From Croceicoccus pelagius (GTDB lineage: Bacteria; Pseudomonadota; Alphaproteobacteria; Sphingomonadales; Sphingomonadaceae): 64,000 nt of DNA. The notes under the pieces are model-generated. The model saw only the letters and a list, made by a program, of their open reading frames with translations, ran no database searches and was not told the DNA's origin. Location of the stretch: positions 48,501 to 112,500 of the forward strand of contig NZ_LYWY01000033.1 of NCBI RefSeq assembly GCF_001661915.1. The letters run 5' to 3'. Positions 9,203-25,511 of the stretch are shown in pieces (within the stretch, counting starts at the first letter, position 1; every line of letters begins with the position of its first letter). The translations under genes and the position numbers were made by a program.

Positions 9203-9600
9203 TAATTTTCACCGTCGGTTCGGCACATTACTCTGCGGGTACAGCAAACTTAACAAATGATATAGCTATCCCCCCGGAAAGCTTGGAAAATCTTACTCAA
9301 TGTTGCGGCTCTCTCAACCAACCTGAAGCAACCGTCAACCTGCAGTGCAGCATAAATGATAGCTTTCGAGTATGGCTATAGACAGACCGGGATGCACAAC
9401 GCCCGAAATCGACGAGTAGTTCCCGACAAACGACGAATTGACCTGAATGTGACAATCGGGTGGCAAGCTCGCATCCGAATCCTGCTTTGTAGAAATTCGG
9501 CAATGAGTAGTTCGACAGCGGCTCTGGGCAATCGCCTTGGATATGTTATCCTAACGACGTCTGGGGACACACGGTCCGCCATTCTATCGGGACAATCGAC
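9203..9600. other. AT-rich intergenic stretch between the polysaccharide locus and the housekeeping block
   Basis: About 400 bases with clearly lower GC than either side and no supportable gene; short open frames here lack ribosome-binding sites and family resemblance. It separates the leftward sugar operon from a rightward small gene and probably holds promoters for both. I see no insertion-sequence ends or repeats. Confidence 0.5.
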
Positions 9601-9888
9601 ATGACGAACTTTTATCGCACCGTTGTCTGGTGTGCCGCACTGGCCATGGCGGTGCCGGTCGTGGCGGGAGAAAACGACGAGACCGCCGTCACCGACGATG
9701 GCGAGAACGCGCAGAAGCCCGATCCCAACGAGATCGTCTGCGAATACCGCCGTCCGACAGGCAGCCGCATCCGCGAGAAGATCTGCCGCACGCGCGCGCA
9801 GGCCGAGGAAGAGGCGCGGCTCAACCGGCACATGCTGGAGCGCGGTTCGGGCAGCGTAGGGCGGACGATGGCTTCGCCCAACGGCTGA
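9601..9888 (+). CDS. small exported protein of unknown function (two-Cys motif)
   Basis: 95 residues. Residues 1-22 look like a signal peptide (hydrophobic VVWCAALAMAVPVVAG). The mature part is acidic, then has DPNEIVCEYRRPTGSRIREK followed by ICRTRAQAEEE: two Cys about 16 residues apart around a TGSR core. This pattern recurs in small periplasmic proteins of sphingomonads that have no assigned function. It stands alone between the AT-rich gap and the rplL terminator. No Shine-Dalgarno is obvious, so the start is less certain than the reading frame. Confidence 0.65.
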   Translation: MTNFYRTVVWCAALAMAVPVVAGENDETAVTDDGENAQKPDPNEIVCEYRRPTGSRIREKICRTRAQAEEEARLNRHMLERGSGSVGRTMASPNG

Positions 9889-9933
9889 TCTGCGACGAAC
9901 ACACGACGTGCTATTTGTAAAAACCGAAGACGC

Positions 9934-9967
9934 ATAAGAAAAGGGCAGCCCGCGAAAGCTGCCCTTT
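9934..9967 (-). terminator. rho-independent terminator of rplJ-rplL
   Basis: Perfect 10-bp stem (9940-9949 with 9958-9967, AAAGGGCAGC/GCTGCCCTTT) and an eight-base loop. On the minus strand it is followed by TTCTTATG, and it begins about 45 bases after the rplL stop. Confidence 0.8.
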
Positions 9968-10011
9968 CCCGTATGATCTCGCTGAACGAGATCGAAGGTA
10001 AGCGATAAGGC

Positions 10012-10389
10012 TTACTTGAGCTCGACGGTGCCGCCAGCTGCTTCGATCTTGCCCTTGATCTCTTCGGCTTCTGCCTTGTTGACGCCTTCCTTGACGGCCT
10101 TCGGCGCACCTTCGACGAGAGCCTTGGCATCGGCGAGGCCCAGGCCGGTGATGGCGCGGACTTCCTTGATGACCTGGATCTTCTTGCCACCGTCGCCGGT
10201 GAGGATCACGTCGAATTCGTCCTTTTCTTCAGCGGCGGCAGCGCCGTCGCCACCACCAGCAGGTGCGGCAACAGCAACAGCAGCGGCAGCCGAAACGCCC
10301 CATGCTTCTTCAAGGGCAGTTGCAAGTTCAGCGGCTTCGAGAACGGTCAGCTGCGACAGTTCTTCGACGATCTTCTGGATATCAGCCAT
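10012..10389 (-). CDS. rplL: 50S ribosomal protein L7/L12
   Basis: 125 residues. N-terminal dimerisation segment ([20 protein letters not shown]), an Ala/Gly hinge ([16 protein letters not shown]) and a C-terminal factor-binding domain with [18 protein letters not shown] and [14 protein letters not shown], ending in TVELK. It forms the stalk that recruits translation GTPases. It follows rplJ by 72 bases on the same strand. Confidence 0.98.
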   Translation of the reverse strand: MADIQKIVEELSQLTVLEAAELATALEEAWGVSAAAAVAVAAPAGGGDGAAAAEEKDEFDVILTGDGGKKIQVIKEVRAITGLGLADAKALVEGAPKAVKEGVNKAEAEEIKGKIEAAGGTVELK

Positions 10390-10461
10390 TTGTATTCACT
10401 CCTAAGTTCATGCCCGGCGCGGCTGAAATTGCCTGTCCGCCGGCAAATCGCTTGAAACGTC

Positions 10462-10977
10462 TTATGCAGCGTCCTTGGCGGCGTATGCGCCGAAGACACG
10501 GGCAAGCTTCGCAGCCGGGGCAGTCGACAGCTGGGCGATCTTCGTCGCCGGTGCGTTGACAAGACCAACCAGCTTGGCGCGCAGTTCGTCGAGCGAGGGC
10601 ATAGAGGCGAGCGCCTTCACACCATCGGCATCGAGCACCTGCGAACCCATCGAACCGCCAACGACCTCGAGCTTGTCGGTGGTCTTGGCGAAGTCGATGA
10701 CGACCTTTGCCGCCGCAACCGGATCGACCGAAGTCGCCAGCGCGGTGGGGCCGGTCAGGAAATCGTCGATACCGGCATAGTCGGTGTCCACGATTGCCCG
10801 CTTGGCAAGACGGTTCTTCGCAACCTTGTAAGTCGCACCAGCGTCACGCATCTTCGAGCGCAGCTCGGTCGACTGGGCGACCGAGAGGCCGAGGTTGCGG
10901 GTGACAACCACCACGCCGACCTCGTTGAAGGTTGCGTTGAGCTCTGCGACCGCGTCGGCTTTTTGCGAACGATCCAT
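10462..10977 (-). CDS. rplJ: 50S ribosomal protein L10
   Basis: 171 residues, typical for L10. The N-terminus [17 protein letters not shown], the RNA-binding segment [19 protein letters not shown] and the C-terminal helix that anchors L7/L12 dimers are recognisable. The start is supported by AAGGAG upstream. Together with rplL it forms the stalk base. The pair is transcribed away from rpoBC, unlike the usual rplJL-rpoBC order. Confidence 0.98.
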   Translation of the reverse strand: MDRSQKADAVAELNATFNEVGVVVVTRNLGLSVAQSTELRSKMRDAGATYKVAKNRLAKRAIVDTDYAGIDDFLTGPTALATSVDPVAAAKVVIDFAKTTDKLEVVGGSMGSQVLDADGVKALASMPSLDELRAKLVGLVNAPATKIAQLSTAPAAKLARVFGAYAAKDAA

Positions 10978-11230
10978 GTTTGCTCCTTCACGTTTGATCG
11001 CCTGCCGAAACAGGCGATCGGCTCATTGTGTCCACGCGCCATTGCCCGAAGGCTCCGGCGTGCGGGCGAGTCCGTTCGATCAGGGAAGGAGGAGCGCTTG
11101 CCCTTTCGCAAAAGGATGGGCGCGAATGGCAGACCCGAAAGTCGCCTGAAATCTCGTTTCCCCGTCTAGGCTGGAAATTAAGACCGGCATATTCCGGTCA
11201 CCAACTGTCTCGGACGGATGACGACGGCAA
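10978..11230 (-). promoter_or_regulatory. rplJ leader region with hairpin next to the ribosome-binding site
   Basis: About 250 bases upstream of rplJ hold no gene. A perfect 9-bp stem with a six-base loop (10996-11004 with 11011-11019) sits directly upstream of the AAGGAG of rplJ. A weak promoter-like pair, TTGGTG, 17 bases, TTAATT, lies around 11177-11205 with an inverted repeat (GACCGG/CCGGTC) in its spacer. In other bacteria L10 binds its own leader; whether this hairpin is that site is inference. Confidence 0.4.
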
Positions 11231-11233
11231 ACC

Positions 11234-11263
11234 GAAAAGGCCCACCGACATCGCGGCGGGCCT
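11234..11263 (-). terminator. rho-independent terminator of the DUF2975/HTH cassette
   Basis: A 10-bp stem with one mismatch (11238-11247 with 11254-11263) and a six-base loop; on the minus strand it is followed by TTTT. It lies about 80 bases after the HTH gene. Confidence 0.75.
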
Positions 11264-11340
11264 CTAAAGGGTTTGGCGAGAGAGTCAAGCCGGGACCGGG
11301 CCTTCCTCCTACTCTGCGTCCCCCTTACTCTGCGTCCCCC

Positions 11341-11550
11341 TTACTCTCCGTCGTAGCCCAGCAGGTCGCCCGGCTGGCAGTCGAGCTCCCGGCAGATCGC
11401 CTCCAGCGTGGAGAACCGGATGGCCTTGGCCTTGCCGGTCTTCAGGATCGAGAGGTTGGCAAGAGTGAGGCCGACGCGGTCTGCCAGCTCGGTCAGCGTC
11501 ATGCGGCGTTCGTGGAGCAGGTCGTCCAGTTTCACGGTCACGGGCATCAC
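11341..11550 (-). CDS. small Xre/Cro-type helix-turn-helix regulator (YozG/HTH_26-like)
   Basis: 69 residues, almost entirely one Cro/C1 helix-turn-helix: LDDLLHERRMTLTELADRVG, then LTLANLSILKTGKAKAIRF and STLEAICRELDCQPGDLL. The ATG at 11550 overlaps the stop of the DUF2975 gene as ATGA, so the two are translationally coupled. DUF2975 membrane proteins are commonly paired with such a regulator. The repeated palindromes upstream of the cassette are plausible targets (inference). Confidence 0.88.
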   Translation of the reverse strand: MMPVTVKLDDLLHERRMTLTELADRVGLTLANLSILKTGKAKAIRFSTLEAICRELDCQPGDLLGYDGE

Positions 11551-12071
11551 ACGGTTCCTTCCAGGTCGGCGCGCATCTCGGTTCCCTTGCGGAAAACGCG
11601 GGCGAGGACGAAGAGGATGATGACCAGCAGGATCGCGCTGAGCGAGATGCCATCGCCTTCGATGGTATTACCTTCGGTCATCTGTTCCAGCATGACGGCC
11701 CCTGCGGAAAGCGGCAGGCTGATGATCTGGATGGCAAGCATGAGCCAGGCCATGCGGGCAAGGCGCGTCGCGTTTTCCGGCACGAAGGGATCACCTTCGC
11801 CCACGGTATTGACGATGCGGCGGCACAGCCATGTCACGACGAAGACCATGCCAAGGACGATCGCACCAAGCCCGGCCATGCCGGCAAGCACGGGCAGCGC
11901 GTCGGGCACGACGCCTTCGGCGTTCAGCTCTGCGATGATCTGGGCGCGGAACAGGAAGATGGCCGGGACCGCGACGGTGCAGATGACGGCCGCGAGCCCG
12001 GTGATCACCTGGATGATGATGAGGATGACCCGCGCGATGGCAAGCAAGGGGTCGATGCGTTTTAGCGACAT
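11547..12071 (-). CDS. DUF2975 membrane protein
   Basis: 174 residues with four hydrophobic segments (about 12-40, 58-84, 105-130, 143-162) and the family motif VGEGDPFVPENATRLARMAW between segments two and three. Start ATG has AAGGAG at eight bases. The family has no assigned biochemical function; it is usually next to a small HTH regulator, as here, and probably senses or modulates something at the membrane. Confidence 0.85.
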   Translation of the reverse strand: MSLKRIDPLLAIARVILIIIQVITGLAAVICTVAVPAIFLFRAQIIAELNAEGVVPDALPVLAGMAGLGAIVLGMVFVVTWLCRRIVNTVGEGDPFVPENATRLARMAWLMLAIQIISLPLSAGAVMLEQMTEGNTIEGDGISLSAILLVIILFVLARVFRKGTEMRADLEGTV

Positions 12072-12119
12072 GGGCGGGGCTCCTTCGTGTAAGAGTGTCA
12101 GGTCGGGAAGGACCGGTCG

Positions 12120-12257
12120 TCAGGCGACGACCGGCGCAACCGCAACCGCTGCCGAGGCGTAAGTCATGGCGGGCGTGGTGACCGTGGATGCCCACATGCC
12201 GACCGTCAGCAAGATGGCGGCGAACACGGCGGTGAGGTTGGTCTGATTGAACGTCAT
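12120..12257 (-). CDS. very small membrane protein, first gene of the DUF2975 cassette
   Basis: 45 residues with one transmembrane helix (LTAVFAAILLTVGMWAST) and a C-terminus of Ala/Val/Thr. The ATG at 12257 has GGAG eight bases upstream; an upstream in-frame start would read through the palindromic operator region and is less likely. It lies 48 bases before DUF2975 on the same strand. No family is recognised; it may be a short subunit or leader peptide of the cassette. Confidence 0.6.
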   Translation of the reverse strand: MTFNQTNLTAVFAAILLTVGMWASTVTTPAMTYASAAVAVAPVVA

Positions 12258-12279
12258 TTTCCGAACTCCGATATGGGTG

Positions 12280-12348
12280 ATATCGATATTCAATAATACG
12301 GGATGCAATTATCGTCAATCGATAAATATCGAAAAACGATATGTCGTT
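12280..12348. promoter_or_regulatory. cluster of TATCGA palindromes (candidate operator of the HTH regulator)
   Basis: Three inverted repeats within 70 bases: ATATCGATAT (12280-12289), TCGATA-AA-TATCGA (12319-12332) and AACGA-tatg-TCGTT (12335-12348). On the minus strand a good -35 box TTGACG falls among them. The cluster is immediately upstream of the DUF2975 cassette and also precedes rpoB on the other strand. Confidence 0.55.
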
Positions 12349-12437
12349 GATTGTTTTACGGAAAATCCAGGTGCGGCAGAGCGCATCAGGCCGGCCGAGA
12401 CAGCAAAAAAGCAGGATCGAAACGCGGTCCGCACCCT

Positions 12438-12466
12438 TTGACAGGGGCGGGGGCGGCTCCTATATG
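12438..12466 (+). promoter_or_regulatory. strong sigma-70 promoter for rpoBC
   Basis: TTGACA (12438-12443), a 17-base G-rich spacer and TATATG (12461-12466). The -35 is a perfect consensus. The expected start near 12473 gives a leader of about 255 bases before rpoB. Confidence 0.75.
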
Positions 12467-12472
12467 CGGCCT

Positions 12473-12727
12473 CGTTCGAAGGCTTCGAGCAAGGCGGCCC
12501 TGGCGCGGGGGCCGACCCGGGATGGAGGCCTCGGATTCAGCGAAACGACGCGACGGCTGTGGGCCGGGAATACCTCGGAAAGGGGCGGATTCCCGTTTGT
12601 CCTGCGGCCTTTTGTCGTTTTTGCAGTATCGCACGCGTGCGACGAAATCCCCTGCCGGGGCGGCAGACCGACTCGAATGTCGGCAGGTCCGAATCGGCAC
12701 AACACGAAGCAGAGGCTCCATACCTTT
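12473..12727 (+). other. long structured 5' leader of rpoB
   Basis: About 255 bases with no convincing gene. It contains a perfect 14-bp palindrome (12629-12642), then CTGCC/GGCAG (12652-12656 with 12662-12666) and CCGAC/GTCGG (12668-12672 with 12679-12683), three hairpins in a row before the start codon. Possible RNA-level control or a ribosomal-type leader is inference. Confidence 0.4.
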
Positions 12728-16891
<4,164 letters not shown>

Positions 16892-16965
16892 GGAAGCGCG
16901 GGCGGGCCCACGCGCCCGCCCGCACCCCATTCGCTGAAGGTTTTTCCCCTCAAGGGATTTGAAAA

Positions 16966-21285
<4,320 letters not shown>

Positions 21286-21323
21286 TAGTTCTCCGCGGAT
21301 TTTCCAAATCCTGAAACAATGAG

Positions 21324-21357
21324 CCCTCGCCGGAGCAATCCGGCGGGGGTTTCGTTT
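21324..21357 (+). terminator. rho-independent terminator of rpoBC
   Basis: Ten-bp stem including one G-U pair (21324-21333 with 21340-21349), six-base loop, then TTTCGTTTT. It lies about 40 bases after the rpoC stop. Confidence 0.85.
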
Positions 21358-21461
21358 TGGAACAACATGATCGCCGTTTTCGTCGTTTACTGGCGATTTA
21401 CCTTCCCGCTTTACGCTCGCCCCCCTGAACGGTTTTGCTTATTCGGGGGAATGAACCGGTT

Positions 21462-23828
21462 ATGGGAGGCAGACAGGCCGCCCTTTTTGGTCGCTCGGAC
21501 TATTTGATGGTCCGCCGTCTGCAGGACTATGCCGATCGCGGCCAACTCGCGGCGGCAACGTCGGCTTTCGGGGCCTTCATCACATGTGTCATCCGCATTG
21601 GCGGGCAGGGCGTGCTGATCCAGTTCGCGTGGCTCGGCTTCATGCTTGCGATCAGCCTCGCCCGCGTGGAACTGATCCGCCGGTTCGTCCCCGAATCGAT
21701 CGACCTGACCTATTTCCAGAAACAGCAGCGCTACGTCATTGCCCTCGGCATTGCCGATTCGATCGGCTGGGGCGTGGGCATCGCGATGTTCGCCACTTTC
21801 GCACAGGATGCCGAACTCTACCTTCTCTCGGTCCTCGTCGCCGGGGTGGTGACCGCATCGATGATCTACTATCGCGCGCTGCCGCGCATCTGCGCAGTAT
21901 TCGTCGGCACAATGGCGCTGACCGGATACGGCATCAGCTACGCGACGTTCGGACGGATCGAGGTTGTTTCCTTCGCGCTGATCACCGCGCTCGCCATGAT
22001 TTTGTTTCGCGGGATCTACGATGACGCCAAGCTCTACAAGCGCAAGTTCGAGGGCGAGGCGGAGCTGGCCGAAAGCGCGGAAACCATCCAGCTGCTCCTC
22101 CACGACTACGAAGCGCAGAGTGCCGACTGGTTGTGGCAGGTCGACAAGGGCGCCTGTCTCGTCGCGGTCTGCGACCGTTTCGGTGAAGCTGCGGGCTGCG
22201 AATCGTGGAACCTCGAAGGGCGGGAAATGGTCTCGCTATTCGATCACGGGCCGCAGCGCGAACTGCTGGCCCATCGCCTGCTGGTGCGCCAGCCGTTCCG
22301 CGACCTGACGATCAGCCTTACCGTCGGCGGCGAAACCCGCTGGTGGACGATGTCGGCAAACGTCTGGGACGACGGCACGATGCATGGCGTGGCGCGCGAT
22401 ACCACCGATACGCGCCAGGCGGTCGAACGCGTCAGCTTCATGGCGCACCACGACATGCTGACCGGCATCGCCAACCGCTTCCTGTTCGGCGAAACGCTGG
22501 CCGAAGTGCTGGATCGAAAGCAGACGGCAGGTGGGCTGGCGCTGCTCTATCTCGATCTCGACCATTTCAAGCAGATCAACGACACTTTCGGGCATTCGAC
22601 CGGCGACCGCCTTCTGACCGAAGCATCGAAGCGGATCAGCGGCGCCGTCAAGTCCCATGATCTCGTCGCGCGCCTTGGCGGTGACGAATTCGCGGTCCTG
22701 CTGACGCGCCTCTCGGATCAGGAAACCGCCAAGGTCGTCGCGCAGCGCATCGTCGACGAGATGGAAAAGCCCTTTGTCCTGGGTGACCAGAAGCTGTCGA
22801 CCAGCACCTCGATCGGCATCGCGCATGTCGATCGCACAATGGAAGGCGCGGCGCGCAGTCCCGATACGCTGCTGCGCCAAGCCGACCTTGCGCTCTATGC
22901 CGCCAAGGCGCTGGGCCGGGGCACTTTTGCGGAGTTCGAGCCGTGGCTGGAGGAACGCGACCGCGAACGCGCACAGCTCGAAGCCGATCTCAAGACCGCG
23001 ATCCAGAACGACGAGTTCACGCTCCACTACCAGCCGCTCTACGACATTGCCCAGCGCAGGACTCTCGGCTTCGAGACACTGGTGCGCTGGCAGAGCCCGA
23101 TCTGGGGCGTCGTCATGCCCGGCGAATTCATCTCGCTCGCCGAAGACAGCGGCCTCATCGTCTCGCTGGGTGAATGGATCATTCGCAACGCCATCGAGGA
23201 AGCGGCGAGCTGGGAAGAGAAGGAAACGGTGGCGATCAACCTGTCGCCGCTGCAGATGCGGTCGCCCCGACTGATCCCGACCCTGGCCGAGGCAATCTGC
23301 ACGACCGGCATCGACCCTGCGCGGATCGAGCTGGAAATCACCGAGAACATGCTGATGCACGACAGCGAGCGGAACGTGGCCATGCTCCACGAACTGCGCG
23401 ACATGGGTATGCGCATCTCTCTCGACGACTTCGGGACCGGGTATTCCTCGCTGAACTATTTGCGCTCGTTCCCCTTCGACAAGATCAAGATCGACAAGTG
23501 CTTCGTCGAGGACATCGAGGACCGCGAGGACTGTCAGGCGATCGTGCGCGCCGTCATGCATCTCGCGGGCGCGCTGGGAATGTCGACAGTGGCCGAAGGG
23601 GTGGAGCGCAAGAGCCAGCTGGAATGGCTGCGCGCCGAAGGGATCACGCAGATCCAGGGCTATCTCATCTCCTATCCCGTCAATGCCGAGGAACTGAGCG
23701 ACGGACGCCCCTTCAACGAGGATCGCGCCCAGTGGTTCAGGCCGCCTGAAATGCGCGGCAAAAAATGCGATGACGAAGGTGAGGCCCGCAGTGCAGGCGA
23801 CGGGGACGCGCTCGAAGACGCGGCCTGA
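21462..23828 (+). CDS. membrane-anchored GGDEF-EAL cyclic-di-GMP enzyme
   Basis: 788 residues. The first 190 residues hold about five hydrophobic helices, followed by a PAS-like segment with WLWQVDKG and WWTMSANVW, a GGDEF domain (DMLTGIANR, LYLDLDHFKQIND, LGGDEFAVLL) and an EAL domain. EAL catalytic motifs are present: ETLVRW in place of EALVRW, NLSPLQM, EITENML, DDFGTGYSSL, KIKIDK and AEGVE, so phosphodiesterase activity is likely. The GGDEF is intact but the inhibitory RxxD site reads KSHD. It probably tunes c-di-GMP in response to an envelope or redox cue. ATG 21462 is chosen over an upstream TTG because GGGGGA precedes it; the exact start is uncertain. Confidence 0.92.
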   Translation: MGGRQAALFGRSDYLMVRRLQDYADRGQLAAATSAFGAFITCVIRIGGQGVLIQFAWLGFMLAISLARVELIRRFVPESIDLTYFQKQQRYVIALGIADSIGWGVGIAMFATFAQDAELYLLSVLVAGVVTASMIYYRALPRICAVFVGTMALTGYGISYATFGRIEVVSFALITALAMILFRGIYDDAKLYKRKFEGEAELAESAETIQLLLHDYEAQSADWLWQVDKGACLVAVCDRFGEAAGCESWNLEGREMVSLFDHGPQRELLAHRLLVRQPFRDLTISLTVGGETRWWTMSANVWDDGTMHGVARDTTDTRQAVERVSFMAHHDMLTGIANRFLFGETLAEVLDRKQTAGGLALLYLDLDHFKQINDTFGHSTGDRLLTEASKRISGAVKSHDLVARLGGDEFAVLLTRLSDQETAKVVAQRIVDEMEKPFVLGDQKLSTSTSIGIAHVDRTMEGAARSPDTLLRQADLALYAAKALGRGTFAEFEPWLEERDRERAQLEADLKTAIQNDEFTLHYQPLYDIAQRRTLGFETLVRWQSPIWGVVMPGEFISLAEDSGLIVSLGEWIIRNAIEEAASWEEKETVAINLSPLQMRSPRLIPTLAEAICTTGIDPARIELEITENMLMHDSERNVAMLHELRDMGMRISLDDFGTGYSSLNYLRSFPFDKIKIDKCFVEDIEDREDCQAIVRAVMHLAGALGMSTVAEGVERKSQLEWLRAEGITQIQGYLISYPVNAEELSDGRPFNEDRAQWFRPPEMRGKKCDDEGEARSAGDGDALEDAA

Positions 23829-23917
23829 TCGCTTCGGGCATGACAATTGCCGTCATGCTCGTGGATTGGGCGCTTTTCCGGATTGCTGACACGCGCGGCC
23901 GTTTTTAGCCTCGCCCC

Positions 23918-24085
23918 ATGTTTACGCCCCAACTCCTGCTCGGCATCGTCTTTGCAACGATCGGCATCTTCGTGACGCTGATGGGCGTCGACCACATGCG
24001 TAAGGGCGGAGAAGGCGACAACAAGAAGCTGATCGCCTCGGGCGTCGTGCTCGCTGTCCTCGGTATCGTCCTCGCCGTAATCTAA
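23918..24085 (+). CDS. 55-residue membrane protein of unknown function
   Basis: 55 residues with two transmembrane helices (LLLGIVFATIGIFVTLMG and LIASGVVLAVLGIVLAVI) joined by a charged loop HMRKGGEGDNKK, a hairpin topology. The frame ends in TAA at 24083-24085 and overlaps the stop of the convergent efflux channel gene by four bases. A gene this short is supported by its even membrane pattern and by filling the gap exactly. Function is unknown. Confidence 0.6.
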   Translation: MFTPQLLLGIVFATIGIFVTLMGVDHMRKGGEGDNKKLIASGVVLAVLGIVLAVI

Positions 24086-25506
24086 CCGGATGCGCCCTCT
24101 TCAGGATAACTCCACCCGCCGCCCAGCGCCTTGATCGCGGCGGCATGGGCATCGATCGCCTGCGCCTTGGCCGACAGGGCTGCGCGCTCCGCCTCGTCAT
24201 AGGCAAGCCGCGCCCGGTTGAAGGCGATAAGCGAATCCTCGCCCGCTTCGTACCGCTGCCGAGCCATCTCCACGCTCGTCGCTGCATCGGCCCGCGCGGT
24301 CTCCAGCGCGGCCCATGCCGCCCGCGCCGCGTTGTAGCGGTTGAGCGCGGTCTCGCTGTCGGCCAGCGCTGACAGCACGGCCTGTTCGTATGTGGCCGCG
24401 GCTTCGTCGGCCCTGGCATCCGCCGCCCTGATCTGCGCGCGGATCCGCCCGCCTGCAAAGATCGGCCACGCCAGCGTCGGTCCGACCGTAAAGCGCAGCG
24501 AGTCCCCTGACGCCAGATCGCCGACCGACCGCGCCTGCTGTCCGATCGAGCCGAGGAGAGAGATCTTCGGGAAAAGCTGCGCGGTCTGCACTCCGACGTC
24601 GGCGGTCGCGGCGGCTAGCTGGTACTCGGCTGCGATCACGTCGGGGCGGCGGCGCAGGACATCGGCGCGAAGCCCTGCGCGCACAGCTCGCGGAGGGGTG
24701 GGGACGGGGGCAGGCTCGTCCAGAAGATCGGCGGTGCCTTCGGGTGGCTTGCCGGTCAGGACCGCAAGGGCATTTGCGGCGGCAACCGCCTTGGCCTCGG
24801 CAGCAGGAACGCGGGCACGGGCTGCGGAGAGCGCCGCGTCGGCATCGGCGGCGGGGCCGCGCGCGATTTCACCCGCCTCGTAGCTCTGGCGGGCGAGCCT
24901 TGCGATGGTTTCGCGGGCCGATACGTCGCGCCTTGCAAGTTCACCTTCGGCCTGGGCCTCGCGAAGCTGGACATAGGCGCGGACCGTCTCGGCCACGACG
25001 CGCAGGCGAGACTCTGCCGCCAGCGCATCGGCAGCGCCAAGCCGATAGCGTGCAGCTTCGATCCCGCGCTTCGTGCCGCCCCACAGGTCCAGTTCCCACG
25101 AGGCGTCGAACCCTGCGTCGAACAGAGAGTATTCGGGTGCGAAACCGGGCAGCGAGCCTACGGGTAGCTGGCCGTTCTCGGACAGGCGTTGGCGCGTGGC
25201 CGATGCATTGGCGGCAACTTCGGGCACGCGTCCGCCTGCTGCCGCATCGAGCCCAGCGCGCGCCTGCCGTAGCCGCGCCTCTGCCTGCGCGATGTCGAGA
25301 TTGGCGGCGACGGCTTCTTCGACAAGACGGGCCAGCACCGGATCGCCCAGTTCGCGCCATGCCTCGACATCGGGGGCGGCACTGTCGATGTCGCCTTGCG
25401 ACCACTCGCCGACTTCGCCGGTGATTTCTGGACGCTCGTAATCGGGCCCGACGGTGCAGGCCGACAGGGCGACGAGCGGCAGGGCAAGGACGAGAAGCTT
25501 GCGCAA
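24082..25506 (-). CDS. RND/ABC efflux outer-membrane channel lipoprotein (NodT/OprM family)
   Basis: 474 residues from TTG 25506. The N-terminus is a lipoprotein signal, LRKLLVLALPLVALSAC then TVGPDYERPEI, the family's start. Two outer-membrane efflux domains follow; landmarks are DLWGGTKRGIEAAR, RVPAAEAKAVAAANALAVLTG, RADVLRRRPDVIAAEYQLA and the C-terminal ALGGGWSY. TTG is preceded by GGAG eight bases upstream and sits five bases after the ABC permease stop; no ATG gives the lipobox. It should form the outer-membrane exit duct for the ybhGFSR exporter upstream. E. coli lacks a dedicated channel gene in this operon. Confidence 0.9.
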   Translation of the reverse strand: MRKLLVLALPLVALSACTVGPDYERPEITGEVGEWSQGDIDSAAPDVEAWRELGDPVLARLVEEAVAANLDIAQAEARLRQARAGLDAAAGGRVPEVAANASATRQRLSENGQLPVGSLPGFAPEYSLFDAGFDASWELDLWGGTKRGIEAARYRLGAADALAAESRLRVVAETVRAYVQLREAQAEGELARRDVSARETIARLARQSYEAGEIARGPAADADAALSAARARVPAAEAKAVAAANALAVLTGKPPEGTADLLDEPAPVPTPPRAVRAGLRADVLRRRPDVIAAEYQLAAATADVGVQTAQLFPKISLLGSIGQQARSVGDLASGDSLRFTVGPTLAWPIFAGGRIRAQIRAADARADEAAATYEQAVLSALADSETALNRYNAARAAWAALETARADAATSVEMARQRYEAGEDSLIAFNRARLAYDEAERAALSAKAQAIDAHAAAIKALGGGWSYPEEGASG

Positions 25507-25511
25507 CGGTT

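Noticed and set aside
9187..9381. Short plus-strand frame in the AT-rich gap
   Set aside because: No ribosome-binding site, no recognisable motif; expected by chance in AT-rich DNA.
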